64,000 nucleotides of DNA. Source: Mycobacterium terramassiliense (GTDB lineage Bacteria > Actinomycetota > Actinomycetes > Mycobacteriales > Mycobacteriaceae). Below, one piece after another: positions 1-8,530 of the stretch; the first letter of the stretch is position 1; each line of letters starts with the position of its first letter. The stretch covers positions 2,390,353-2,454,352 of the forward strand of contig NZ_LT717701.1 in NCBI RefSeq assembly GCF_900157385.1, written 5' to 3'. A model generated the notes under the pieces. The model was not told the origin of the DNA. It was given only the letters and a program-made list of their open reading frames with translations, and made no database searches. A program made the translations under genes and the position numbers.

Positions 1-370
1 CGGTGACCTGGCCGGTGAGTATCAACCGCTTGGTTTCCAGGCGACCGAGCAGATAGGCCAGCGCCGTCGCGTAGAAGGCGCTGTGCCGAACCTTCGTCAT
101 GACCCGGCAGCCCTCCGACGGCACGATCGGCTTGACCAGATCGGGCCGCGCCCCGTTGAGCGCGGATCCGACGATGTCGGAGAACTGGGCCGTGAAATCG
201 CCGTAGTTGTCGTTGACATAGACGAGGTCGACGCCGCCGGCCTGACGCGCGCGGCGGACCAGATCGGCGAGCGGGTCCATGATCTTCTCGACATTGGGTA
301 TGAGTTCTTCAGCGTCGGGATGCTGATACGTGTTCATCATGTCGACCACTACGACAGCGGTATCGCTCAT
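1..370 (-). CDS. Isochorismatase-family cysteine hydrolase (partial, 3' end off the left edge)
   Basis: Reading the minus strand from an ATG at 370 gives MSDTAVVVVDMMNTYQHPDA and stays open to the window edge (123 codons). The early VVVVDMMNTY carries the catalytic Asp (residue 10) of the isochorismatase fold. MTKVRHSAFYAT supplies the usual Lys plus the 'K.. SAF' turn, and the visible end, ILTGQVT, is the strand leading to the G-x-x-T-x-x-C nucleophile, whose Cys lies outside the window. The family hydrolyses isochorismate or amide substrates such as nicotinamide; the actual substrate cannot be told here. It is divergent from nadE, with only 59 bases between the starts, so a role in nicotinamide or amide metabolism would be attractive but is inference. 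Confidence 0.85.
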   Translation of the reverse strand, partial: MSDTAVVVVDMMNTYQHPDAEELIPNVEKIMDPLADLVRRARQAGGVDLVYVNDNYGDFTAQFSDIVGSALNGARPDLVKPIVPSEGCRVMTKVRHSAFYATALAYLLGRLETKRLILTGQVT

Positions 371-429
371 ACCGTTGGGGATACCCGAGGGGCACGGGTT
401 GACACCGCTCGGGCGACAATGGGGGTGCG

Positions 430-2472
430 ATGGATTTTTACAACAGCTACAGCCAGGGCTTTGTCCGGGTCGCCGCGTGCACACACCACACCACGATCGG
501 CGATCCGGCGGCCAACGCCGAGTCCGTCCTGCGGTTGGCGCGCGACTGCCACGACGACGGCGTCGCCGTGGCCGTGTTCCCGGAGCTGACGCTGTCCGGG
601 TACTCCATCGAGGACATCGTGCTGCAGGACGTGTTGCTCGACGACGTCGAAGCCGCCATCGAGGACATCGTCGCGGCGTCGGCCGATCTGCTGCCGGTGT
701 TGGTCGTCGGCGCCCCGCTGCGCCACCGGCATCGCATCTACAACGCCGCGGTGGTGATCCACCGCGGTTCCGTGCTCGGTGTGGCGCCCAAGTCGTACCT
801 GCCCACCTACCGGGAGTTCTACGAACGCCGCCAAATCGCGCCCGGGGACGACGAGCGCGGCAGCATCCGCATCGGCGACGTCGAGGCGCCGTTCGGTCCC
901 GATCTGCTGTTCGCCGCCACGGATCTTCCCGACTTCGTGTTGCACGTCGAAATCTGTGAGGACATGTTCGTGCCGATCCCGCCCAGCGCCGAGGCCGCGC
1001 TGGCGGGGGCGACGGTGCTGGCAAACCTGTCCGGCAGCCCGATCACGATCGGCCGCGCCGAGGACCGTTGCCTGCTGGCCCGCTCGGCGTCGTCGCGGTG
1101 CCTGGCCGCCTACGTCTATGCCGCCGCGGGGGAGGGCGAGTCGACGACCGACCTGGCGTGGGACGGGCAGACCATGATCTGGGAGAACGGCGTCCTGCTG
1201 GCCTCATCCGAGCGCTTCCCCAGAGGGGAACGCCGCAGCGTCGCCGATGTCGACACGGATCTGCTGCGCTCCGAACGGCTGCGGATGGGCACCTTCGACG
1301 ACAACCGGCGCCACCACCGGGCGTCGGCGGAGTCGTTCCGGCGCATCGAGTTCCGCGTCGACCCGCCGGGGGGCGACATCGGGCTGCGCCGCGAGATCGA
1401 GCGCTTCCCGTTCGTGCCGGCCGACCCGCAGCGCCTGGAACAGGATTGCTACGAGGCGTACAACATCCAGGTGGCGGGGCTCGAGCAGCGGCTGCGCGCG
1501 CTGGACTTCCCGAAGATCGTCATCGGAATTTCGGGCGGCCTGGACTCGACGCACGCGCTGATCGTCGCCGCGCGGGCGATGGACCGCGAAGAGCGGCCGC
1601 GCAGCGACATCCTGGCGTTCACGTTGCCCGGCTTCGCGACGGGGGATCGCACCAAGCGCAACGCGATCGAGCTGTGTCGCGCGCTCGGGGTCACCTTCTC
1701 CGAGATCGACATCACCGAGACCGCCAAGCTGATGCTCAAGGAGATCGACCATCCGTTTTCCCGCGGCGAGAAGGTTTACGACGTCACCTTCGAGAACGTC
1801 CAGGCCGGCCTGCGCACCGATTACCTGTTCCGGCTGGCCAACCAGCGCGGCGGGATCGTGCTGGGCACCGGCGACCTTTCCGAGCTGGGGCTGGGCTGGT
1901 CCACCTACGGTGTCGGCGACCAGATGTCGCACTACAACGTCAACGGCGGCGTCCCCAAGACGCTGATCCAGCACCTGATCCGCTGGGTGATCTCGTCGGG
2001 GCAATTCGAATCCGACGTGACCGATGTGCTGCAGTCGGTGGTGGACACCGAGATCACCCCGGAGCTTGTTCCCAGTGGCGAGGAGGAGGAACTGCAGAGC
2101 AGCGAGGCCAAGGTCGGACCGTTTGCCCTGCAGGACTTTTCGCTGTTCCACGTGCTGCGGTTCGGGTTCCGGCCGTCGAAGATCGCGTTCCTGTCGTGGC
2201 ACGCGTGGAGCGACCCCGAGCAGGGCAATTGGCCGCCGGGATTCCCCGAGGACAAGCGACCGTCATACTCGCTCAAGGAGATTCGGCACTGGCTGGGGGT
2301 GTTCGTGCAGCGGTTCTACTCGTTCAGTCAGTTCAAGCGGTCCGCGTTGCCCAACGGGCCCAAGGTGTCGCATGGCGGCGCGTTGTCCCCACGCGGGGAT
2401 TGGCGCGCCCCGTCGGACATGTCCGCGCGCATCTGGCTCGACGAGATCCAGCGCGAAGTCCCCGAGGACTAG
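430..2472 (+). CDS. nadE: Glutamine-dependent NAD+ synthetase
   Basis: Makes NAD+ from deamido-NAD+ (nicotinic acid adenine dinucleotide) and ATP, using ammonia released from glutamine. The 680-residue protein has an N-terminal nitrilase-type glutaminase domain with the full triad Glu52, Lys121 (APKSYLP) and Cys176 (HVEICED), at the positions I recall for the M. tuberculosis enzyme. The C-terminal synthetase domain carries the PP-loop SGGLDST at 368-374. Length equals that of the mycobacterial orthologue (679). The ATG at 430 follows a GGGGGTG tract; a nearer ATG at 419 is out of frame. Cytosolic; last step of NAD+ synthesis, whose adenylyl-transfer step (nadD) is also in this window at 12397. 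Confidence 0.97.
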   Translation: MDFYNSYSQGFVRVAACTHHTTIGDPAANAESVLRLARDCHDDGVAVAVFPELTLSGYSIEDIVLQDVLLDDVEAAIEDIVAASADLLPVLVVGAPLRHRHRIYNAAVVIHRGSVLGVAPKSYLPTYREFYERRQIAPGDDERGSIRIGDVEAPFGPDLLFAATDLPDFVLHVEICEDMFVPIPPSAEAALAGATVLANLSGSPITIGRAEDRCLLARSASSRCLAAYVYAAAGEGESTTDLAWDGQTMIWENGVLLASSERFPRGERRSVADVDTDLLRSERLRMGTFDDNRRHHRASAESFRRIEFRVDPPGGDIGLRREIERFPFVPADPQRLEQDCYEAYNIQVAGLEQRLRALDFPKIVIGISGGLDSTHALIVAARAMDREERPRSDILAFTLPGFATGDRTKRNAIELCRALGVTFSEIDITETAKLMLKEIDHPFSRGEKVYDVTFENVQAGLRTDYLFRLANQRGGIVLGTGDLSELGLGWSTYGVGDQMSHYNVNGGVPKTLIQHLIRWVISSGQFESDVTDVLQSVVDTEITPELVPSGEEEELQSSEAKVGPFALQDFSLFHVLRFGFRPSKIAFLSWHAWSDPEQGNWPPGFPEDKRPSYSLKEIRHWLGVFVQRFYSFSQFKRSALPNGPKVSHGGALSPRGDWRAPSDMSARIWLDEIQREVPED

Positions 2473-2485
2473 CGCGAGCCGGGCG

Positions 2486-2899
2486 TTAGGCGCAGGCCCT
2501 CGCGCGACGCCAGCCCTGGTATTGCAGTTCGGCGAACAGCAGCGTGCCGACGCCGGCCGCCAAGTTCAGCGCGACGCCGGCCGACGTCAACGGAAAGACA
2601 TCCGCGAGCACGAAAACGACGGCGCCCGCCGTGTACAGGAGATTGGCGGCAATGACGCCCATGCCGGCGCGTCGCACCGACGGCCTGGTGGCCAGTCCGA
2701 AAACGACCACGCCGTAGGCGATCAAGAAGACGCCCATTCCGTCCTCGAACGCCTTCGTGGTGCCCGACAGTTCGGCGAGCCGGCCCGCCAGCGGGATGCC
2801 GGCCAGGCCAACCAGTCCGCTGATGGCGGCGTCGGCCCGCATGGCAAGTCGAAGCAACCCGTCCCGAGTTCGGGTGCGGTCAATCGTCGTAACGGACAT
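2486..2899 (-). CDS. Small four-helix membrane protein, unknown function
   Basis: 137 residues from an ATG at 2899, chosen because AGAAAGGAAAATC lies directly upstream; a longer reading frame from 2935 lacks a ribosome site. The N-terminus (MSVTTIDRTRTRDGLLRLA) is charged. Four hydrophobic segments follow: AISGLVGLAGIPLAG, GMGVFLIAYGVVVFGLA, MGVIAANLLYTAGAVVFVLA and AGVALNLAAGVGTLLFAEL. No catalytic motif is visible. It is convergent with nadE, its stop lying 13 bases after that of nadE. Many actinobacteria have such short membrane proteins; no function is assigned. Confidence 0.75.
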   Translation of the reverse strand: MSVTTIDRTRTRDGLLRLAMRADAAISGLVGLAGIPLAGRLAELSGTTKAFEDGMGVFLIAYGVVVFGLATRPSVRRAGMGVIAANLLYTAGAVVFVLADVFPLTSAGVALNLAAGVGTLLFAELQYQGWRRARACA

Positions 2900-3093
2900 G
2901 ATTTTCCTTTCTCGATGGCTGACAGCGATCGCCACCGAGGCTGCTCGTCAACCGCTGCCAGATCGACGCCAGACGCTGCCAACCCGTGCCAACCGCAGGT
3001 CAGCGGGCACAAAGACCTACCCACCGCATGGTGATGTAAGTGACGGATGGGGCGATCGGGTATCGAAAACGTCGGGCCGGGCCGCTCATCGCG

Positions 3094-3735
3094 TTAGCGG
3101 ATGAGCCCGACCCCGGGGACGAACCGGCCCACGCTGGCCGCGTAGGCGCGATAGGCGTCGCCGTGCGTGCGCAACAGGTACGGCTCCTCGACCCGACGGA
3201 CCTGCAGCTCGATCGTGGCAACGAGCAAGATAAGGCCCGCGAGGGCAACGACGTTCGGCGTCACCAGGACGATGCCGATCCCGAAAAGGAACATCGCGCC
3301 GTAGATCGGGTTGCGGATCCGGCCGAACATGCCGGTGTGCACCAGCGTGGTGGTCTCCGTGGTGTCGACCCCGATCCGCCAAGAATCGCCCATCTCGAGC
3401 TGCGCGTACACCGTCGCCGCGATGCCCGCCGTGGCCGCCACGATGCCGACGGTTTGGATGCAGACCTCGTTGAGCATCCGCAGCGGGCCAACCACCCTGG
3501 CCTCCTGCAGAATTGGGGCGCTCACCGCCACCGCCAGCGCGACCACGAAGCCGACGCCGGCGAGGCGCTCCACCGGGCCGCCGGTTCTGATGCCGCGAAA
3601 GCCGGTGGAGCCGGTGCGCCGGTACTGCAGCCAGCTGCGCCAGCCGAATCCGAGCACTCCGAAGATGGCGAAGAGCACCAGGGCCATGTCGGCAGCGGCT
3701 GTCGCTGGCATGCGAATTCCCATGACCGCCGTCAT
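3094..3735 (-). CDS. Isoprenylcysteine carboxyl methyltransferase (ICMT)-like membrane protein
   Basis: 213 residues from ATG 3735 (MTAVMGIRMPA); ATGs at 3723 and 3711 are alternatives. Several membrane segments (MALVLFAIFGVLGF, LAGVGFVVALAVAVSAPIL, VGIVAATAGIAATVYA, VVALAGLILLVATIEL) end in the ICMT/PEMT-type C-terminal region TTLVHTGMFGRIRNPIYGA followed by EEPYLLRTHGDAYRAYAASVGRFVPG. His-Thr-Gly, the RNPIY block and the E-P...G..Y..Y pattern are what the family uses to bind S-adenosylmethionine and close the active site. The methyl acceptor is unknown, since mycobacteria lack prenylated CaaX proteins. It starts 29 bases after the rbsK stop, so the two are probably co-transcribed, as Rv2436-Rv2437 are in M. 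tuberculosis. Confidence 0.85.
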   Translation of the reverse strand: MTAVMGIRMPATAAADMALVLFAIFGVLGFGWRSWLQYRRTGSTGFRGIRTGGPVERLAGVGFVVALAVAVSAPILQEARVVGPLRMLNEVCIQTVGIVAATAGIAATVYAQLEMGDSWRIGVDTTETTTLVHTGMFGRIRNPIYGAMFLFGIGIVLVTPNVVALAGLILLVATIELQVRRVEEPYLLRTHGDAYRAYAASVGRFVPGVGLIR

Positions 3736-3764
3736 CGCCAGCGAGGTTACATCACCGCTCTCGG

Positions 3765-4658
3765 TCACCGAAAGGCTTCCCGCAGAGCGGCGTCGATCGC
3801 GTCGGCGCGCGGCGCGCAGTCGCCGGCGCCGGGCACCAGGGTGGCCAGCGCGCCCGCGGCGCAGGCGCGCCGCAGCGCTGTCAGCCGCTCGGCCCGGGCA
3901 GCCGGATTTGCGCTCGGGTCGCGCGGCCAGTTGGCGGCCAGCACGCCGGCGAACACGTCGCCGGCGCCGGCGGTGTCCACGGCCTTGACCGCCGGCGCGG
4001 GCACGGTGAACTCGCCGTCGGCGCCGCTGTAGCGGGCGCCGCGCGCGCCGAGGGTGACCACCAAATGGGTTGGCCGCCATGGCCATCGTTCGGCTTCGGC
4101 CTCGTTGGCGATCACCACGTCCGCGGCGGCCGCCAGTTCGGCCAAGCCGCTGCCGAGCCGGCCGGCGGGGGAGGCGTTGACGATGACGGCCGCCTCCGCC
4201 GAGCGGGCTTCCTGCGCCGCCGCCACCACCGTCGGCACCGGAATTTCCAACTGCGTCAACAGCACATCGCAGTCGCCGATCACCTCGCGCGCGCCGGCGC
4301 CGGCCAGCGTCAGCCGCCCATTGGCGCCCGGCGCGACCGCGATGGTGTTTTCGCCGTTGGCGTCGACCACGATGACCGCCGTACCGCTTGGCCCCGGCAC
4401 GGTGACCATCCCGTCGAGGCCCACGCCGTTGGACCGCAGGTGCGCCTGCAGGCGTTCGGCGGCCGCGTCGTCGCCGACGGCGCCAACGAACTGGGCGCGC
4501 GCCCCGGCGCGCGCCGCCGCCACGGCCTGGTTGCCGCCCTTGCCGCCGGGCGCCGAGGTCAGCGACGACGCCAGCACCGTCTCGCCGGGGCGGGGAAGGG
4601 CATCGACGTCGAAGGTCAGGTCCAAGTTCACGCTGCCGACCACGCAGACCCGTGCCAT
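3765..4658 (-). CDS. rbsK: Ribokinase (PfkB family sugar kinase)
   Basis: 297 residues beginning MARVCVVGSVNLDLTFDVDA, with the PfkB N-terminal signature PGGKGGNQAVAAARAGA and the C-terminal anion-hole/catalytic signature DTAGAGDVFAGVLA, whose Asp is the base. Phosphorylates D-ribose to ribose-5-phosphate with ATP in the cytosol. An upstream extension of 29 codons is open but has no ribosome site and does not match the family N-terminus, so the ATG at 4658 is used. Length agrees with mycobacterial RbsK (about 300). It is divergent from the cyclase gene; the 157 bases between the starts must hold both promoters. Confidence 0.93.
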   Translation of the reverse strand: MARVCVVGSVNLDLTFDVDALPRPGETVLASSLTSAPGGKGGNQAVAAARAGARAQFVGAVGDDAAAERLQAHLRSNGVGLDGMVTVPGPSGTAVIVVDANGENTIAVAPGANGRLTLAGAGAREVIGDCDVLLTQLEIPVPTVVAAAQEARSAEAAVIVNASPAGRLGSGLAELAAAADVVIANEAEAERWPWRPTHLVVTLGARGARYSGADGEFTVPAPAVKAVDTAGAGDVFAGVLAANWPRDPSANPAARAERLTALRRACAAGALATLVPGAGDCAPRADAIDAALREAFR

Positions 4659-4800
4659 GGCGCCGACGTTAGTCGGGTCGAATTGGGACACCGACAATGG
4701 CCATGCTCGGCACATTGAGGCTGATCCTTTTTCGGCAATCCCCAATATCGTGATGTGTGCGCGCTAGTCTGCAGCGTGATCGGTGCTGCATCCCGTCACA

Positions 4801-4812
4801 GGGAGGGAAAGG
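4801..4812 (+). promoter_or_regulatory. Ribosome-binding site fixing a TTG start for the cyclase gene
   Basis: GGGAGGGAAAGG lies 3-8 bases ahead of a TTG at 4816. An in-frame ATG at 4783 has no such sequence, so TTG 4816 is preferred. Confidence 0.7.
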
Positions 4813-4815
4813 CCA

Positions 4816-7059
4816 TTGACATCGACCCAGCTCAAGGGCGCCGAAGCGGGCACTAAAACGGACGGGGCAAATACGACTGAAATCGCCTCGGAAACCACCC
4901 CGGAATCCGACTCGGCCGAAAAGCCGCGCAGAGGCACGCGCCGGCCGCTGGTGTGGCACCGTTTTCGTTTCGGCATCCAGTCCAAGATCCTGGTCGCGAT
5001 GCTGATGTCGGGCATCCTCGGCGTGGGGGTGATCGGGCTCATCGGGGCCATATCCGGCCGCAACGCCTTGCGGCAGGTCGAGTCCGAGCGATTGATCGAG
5101 CTGCGCGAGTCGCAGAAGAGACAGATTCAGTCGCTGTTTCGGGAGGTGACGAATTCCCTGATCGTCTACAGCGGCGGATTCAGCATCAACGAGGCCACCG
5201 CGGCGCTCACCGCGGGCCTGAACCAACTGGGCAACGCGACGATCAACCCCGCTCAAGAGCAGGCGCTGGTCAACTACTACGACAACCAGATGATCGCGCC
5301 GATCAAGAAGGCGACCGGCGACCTCATCGATCTGAACGCGGTCCTGCCGAGTTCCCCGGCGCAGAAATACCTGCAGGCCTACTACACCGCGCCGCCGCGG
5401 CCGACCCCCGACTCGCTGCCCGTCGAGGACGCCGGCGACGGCAGCGCATGGTCGGCGGCCAACGCCCGCTTCGATTTCTACATGCGCAATATCGTCACCC
5501 GCTTCGACTATCGCGACGCGCTGCTGCTGGACCTGCAGGGCAACATCGTCTACTCCGTCAGGAAGGGGCCCGACCTCGGGACCAACATCCTCAACGGGCC
5601 GTATCGGGAATCGAATTTGAAGGACGCCTACCAGAAGGCGCTGCGCTCCAACGACGTGGAATTCGTCTGGATCACCGACTTCCAGCCATATCAGCCGGCG
5701 CTCGACGCGCCCACGGCGTGGGTGGTCTCGCCGGTCGGCATGAACGGCAAGGTGGATGGCGTCATGGCCTTGCCGGTGCCGATCGCCAAGATCAACAACA
5801 TCATGACCGCCAACAAACACTGGCAGGCCGCCGGCATGGGTTCTGCGACCGAGACATATCTGGCCGGCCCCGACGGCCTGATGCGTTCCGATTCACGCGA
5901 ATTTCTGGAAGACCCGCAGGAATACCGCCGCGACGCCATATCCGCCGGAACTGCGCCCGACGTCGTCGAAAAGGCGATCCAATTGGGTGGCACGACGCTG
6001 GTACAACCGGTCGACACTGCGGGTTTTCGCGCCGCTCAACGCGGGGAGACCGGCACCGTCAGCGCCACCGATTACCTGGGCAATAAGGAATTGGAAGCCT
6101 ATGCCCCACTCGACATCCCCAACTCCAACCTGCACTGGTCGATCCTGGCGACGCGCGACGACTCCGACGCGTTTGCGCGGCTGGGCAGGTTCAGCAAGAC
6201 GCTGGTGATCGCGGTCACCGCGCTGGTGTTCGTCATCTGCGTGGCCTCGATGCTCATCGCCCAGGCGGCCATGCGCCCCGTCCGGCGCCTCGAGGAGGGC
6301 GCGCGGAAGATCAGCTCCGGTGACTACGACATCAACATTCCGGTGATGGCCCGCGACGAGATCGGCGATCTCACGGCGGCTTTCAATGAGATGAGCCGCA
6401 ATCTCGCGATCAAGGAAGAGTTGCTCAACGAGCAGCGCAACGAGAACAATCGCCTGCTGCTGGCGCTGATGCCGGAGTCGCTCGTGCAGCGGTACCGCGA
6501 GGGCGAGGCGACCATCGCGCAGAAGCATCAGGACGTCGCGATCATCTTTGCCGACATCGCCGGGCTGGACGAGCTTTCGAACGATCTCACGGGCGACGAA
6601 CTGGTGGGGATCGTCGACGATCTTTTCCGGCAGTTCGATTCGGCGGCAGAAACCCTTGGCGTCGAACGCATCCGCACGTTCCACAACGGTTACCTCGCGA
6701 CCTGCGGGGTGATCACGCCGCGATTGGACAGCATTCACCGGACCGTCGACTTCGCCGTCGAGATGCGCCGCATCATCGATCGGTTCAACCATCAGACCGG
6801 TCACGAGCTGGGCCTGCGGGTCGGCATCAACACCGGCAACGTCATCAGCGGGCTGGTGGGCCGGTCGAGTCTGGTCTACGACATGTGGGGTGCCGCGGTG
6901 AGCCTGGCCTACCAAATGCACAGGGGCGCACCGCAACCCGGCATCTACGTCAGCGCCCCGGTGTACGAGGCGATGCGCGACGTGCGGCAGTTCACGCCCG
7001 CCGGCACGATCTCGGTCGGCGGGACGGAGCAGGCGATGTACCGGTTGTCGGAGCGATGA
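4816..7059 (+). CDS. Membrane receptor with HAMP and class III nucleotidyl-cyclase-like domain, active-site residues replaced
   Basis: 747 residues, orthologue of Rv2435c. Order: charged tail, TM1 (about 58-80), a large extracytoplasmic sensor region (about 85-460) of Cache/PAS-like type, TM2 (about 462-485), HAMP (RPVRRLEEGARKISSGDYDI), then the cyclase homology domain from about 575. The first metal Asp (FADIAG, 580) and the purine-contact Asp in YDMWG (689) are present. The motif normally K-T-I-G-D reads R-T-F-H-N, so the adenine-selecting Lys is Arg620 and the second metal Asp is Asn624. The transition-state Asn and Arg of VN-x-A-x-R are Ser696 and Gln700. The domain is therefore probably inactive, or active only in an unusual dimer. 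Its stop overlaps the start of the channel gene, implying coupled translation. Confidence 0.9.
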   Translation: MTSTQLKGAEAGTKTDGANTTEIASETTPESDSAEKPRRGTRRPLVWHRFRFGIQSKILVAMLMSGILGVGVIGLIGAISGRNALRQVESERLIELRESQKRQIQSLFREVTNSLIVYSGGFSINEATAALTAGLNQLGNATINPAQEQALVNYYDNQMIAPIKKATGDLIDLNAVLPSSPAQKYLQAYYTAPPRPTPDSLPVEDAGDGSAWSAANARFDFYMRNIVTRFDYRDALLLDLQGNIVYSVRKGPDLGTNILNGPYRESNLKDAYQKALRSNDVEFVWITDFQPYQPALDAPTAWVVSPVGMNGKVDGVMALPVPIAKINNIMTANKHWQAAGMGSATETYLAGPDGLMRSDSREFLEDPQEYRRDAISAGTAPDVVEKAIQLGGTTLVQPVDTAGFRAAQRGETGTVSATDYLGNKELEAYAPLDIPNSNLHWSILATRDDSDAFARLGRFSKTLVIAVTALVFVICVASMLIAQAAMRPVRRLEEGARKISSGDYDINIPVMARDEIGDLTAAFNEMSRNLAIKEELLNEQRNENNRLLLALMPESLVQRYREGEATIAQKHQDVAIIFADIAGLDELSNDLTGDELVGIVDDLFRQFDSAAETLGVERIRTFHNGYLATCGVITPRLDSIHRTVDFAVEMRRIIDRFNHQTGHELGLRVGINTGNVISGLVGRSSLVYDMWGAAVSLAYQMHRGAPQPGIYVSAPVYEAMRDVRQFTPAGTISVGGTEQAMYRLSER

Positions 7060-8462
7060 TGCATCTGTGGAACTCCTCGTGGTTCTACTGGGCGATCGGC
7101 ATCGCGATCGGGTTCCCGCTCGGGCTGATCTTCCTCACGGAGTTGCACCACTCGCTCATCCGCCGGAATAGCCGCCTGGCCCGGCAGGTGGGCCTGTTGC
7201 GCAACTACCTGCTGCCGCTCGTCGCGCTGTTGCTGCTGCTCGTCAAGGCCTCGCAGGTCCCGGCAGGGGACGTCCCCGTCCGGCTGCTGACCACGGTGTT
7301 CGGCTTTCTGGTGCTGGTGCTCATGCTGTCGGGGCTCAACGCCACGGTGTTCGAGGGCGCGCCCGAAGAGAGCTGGCGCGCCCGCATGCCCGCGATCTTC
7401 TTGGACGTCGCGCGCTTCGCGCTGATCGGCGTGGGCCTGGTCGTGATGCTGTCCTACATCTGGGGAGTCCGGGTCGGCGGCCTGTTCACCGCGCTGGGCG
7501 TCACCTCGGTGGTCATCGGCCTGATGTTGCAGAACTCCGTCGGGCAGATCGTGTCGGGCCTGTTCATGCTGTTCGAACAGCCGTTCCGGATCAATGAGTG
7601 GCTGGACACCGGGACGGCGCGGGGCCGTGTCGTCGAGGTGAACTGGCGGGCGGTGCACATCGACACCGGCAGCGGGATGCGGGTCACCCCGAACTCGGTG
7701 CTGGCCACGACGGCGTTCACGAACCTCAGCCGCCCCGCCGGCACCCACAAATTGGCTATCACGACGACGTTTGCCGCCGCCGACCCGCCCGACCGGGTTT
7801 GCGCGATGCTCTCGCGCGTCGCCCTGGGCCTGCCCCAGCTCAAGCCCGACAGCGTGCCCCGTTCGGTGCCCGCCGGTGGCGGCGAATACCGCACCTCCTT
7901 CGGACTGAGCTCACCCGCGGACGATGGCGCCGCGAAGTCGACCTTTCTGCGCTGGGTCTGGTACGCGGCGCGGCGGGAGGGCCTGCACCTGGACAACTGC
8001 GACGACGATTACTCGACTCCCGAACGGGTGGAGAAGGCGCTGCGGACCGTCGTGGCGCCGGCCTTGCGGCTCAACGCCGACGAACAGCGCTCGCTGCATT
8101 CCTGCGCGCAGCTGGTCCGATACGGCGCCGACGAAACGGTGGAGTACGCCGGTCAGGTGCCCAGGGGGATGACGTTCCTGATCGCCGGGCGCGTGCAACT
8201 GACCGCGATGGCCGACGACGGCTCGATCGTGCCGATCAGCACGCTGGTCGAGGGCTCGTTCCTCGGCCTGACCGCGCTGACTCGGCAGCCGAACATGGCA
8301 AGCGCGTACGCCCTCGAGGAAGTGACGGCGATGGAGATCGACCGGGAGCACATCGAGCACCTGGTGATGCGTGAACCGTTGCTACTACAGAACTTCGGCC
8401 ACATCCTCGATGAGCGGCAAAGCAAGGTGCGCCAGGCGCGCCGCGGCGAGCGGGTGGGCTAA
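7056..8462 (+). CDS. MscS-type mechanosensitive channel with C-terminal cyclic-nucleotide-binding-like domain
   Basis: 468 residues from ATG 7056, overlapping the cyclase stop by four bases (ATGATGA). N-terminal membrane helices are followed by an MscS pore helix (VGGLFTALGVTSVVIGLMLQ) and the beta domain NSVGQIVSGLFMLFEQPFRI, the hallmark of small-conductance channels. Residues 340-455 form a CRP-like cyclic-nucleotide fold (EYAGQVPRGMTFLIAGRVQL). Its phosphate-binding cassette, normally F-G-E-L...R-(S/A)-A, reads GSFLGLTALTRQPNMASA (400-417): the Glu is Leu405 and the Arg is missing. Orthologue of Rv2434c. Inner-membrane osmotic channel, perhaps gated through the cyclase-like partner; true cAMP binding is doubtful. 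Confidence 0.9.
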   Translation: MMHLWNSSWFYWAIGIAIGFPLGLIFLTELHHSLIRRNSRLARQVGLLRNYLLPLVALLLLLVKASQVPAGDVPVRLLTTVFGFLVLVLMLSGLNATVFEGAPEESWRARMPAIFLDVARFALIGVGLVVMLSYIWGVRVGGLFTALGVTSVVIGLMLQNSVGQIVSGLFMLFEQPFRINEWLDTGTARGRVVEVNWRAVHIDTGSGMRVTPNSVLATTAFTNLSRPAGTHKLAITTTFAAADPPDRVCAMLSRVALGLPQLKPDSVPRSVPAGGGEYRTSFGLSSPADDGAAKSTFLRWVWYAARREGLHLDNCDDDYSTPERVEKALRTVVAPALRLNADEQRSLHSCAQLVRYGADETVEYAGQVPRGMTFLIAGRVQLTAMADDGSIVPISTLVEGSFLGLTALTRQPNMASAYALEEVTAMEIDREHIEHLVMREPLLLQNFGHILDERQSKVRQARRGERVG

Positions 8463-8494
8463 GCCGTAGGATCCGGCGCTGGGCGTGGGGCAGC

Positions 8495-8530
8495 CTGACC
8501 TGGTCGGCGAAGGCCCGATACCCTGATTCA
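8495..8530 (+). promoter_or_regulatory. Likely proA promoter giving a leaderless transcript
   Basis: CTGACC at 8495-8500 (like -35 TTGACA) and TACCCT at 8519-8524 (T-A-n-n-n-T) are 18 bases apart. Six bases separate the -10 box from the proA ATG at 8531, which places +1 on the start codon. No purine-rich ribosome site precedes this ATG. Confidence 0.5.
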
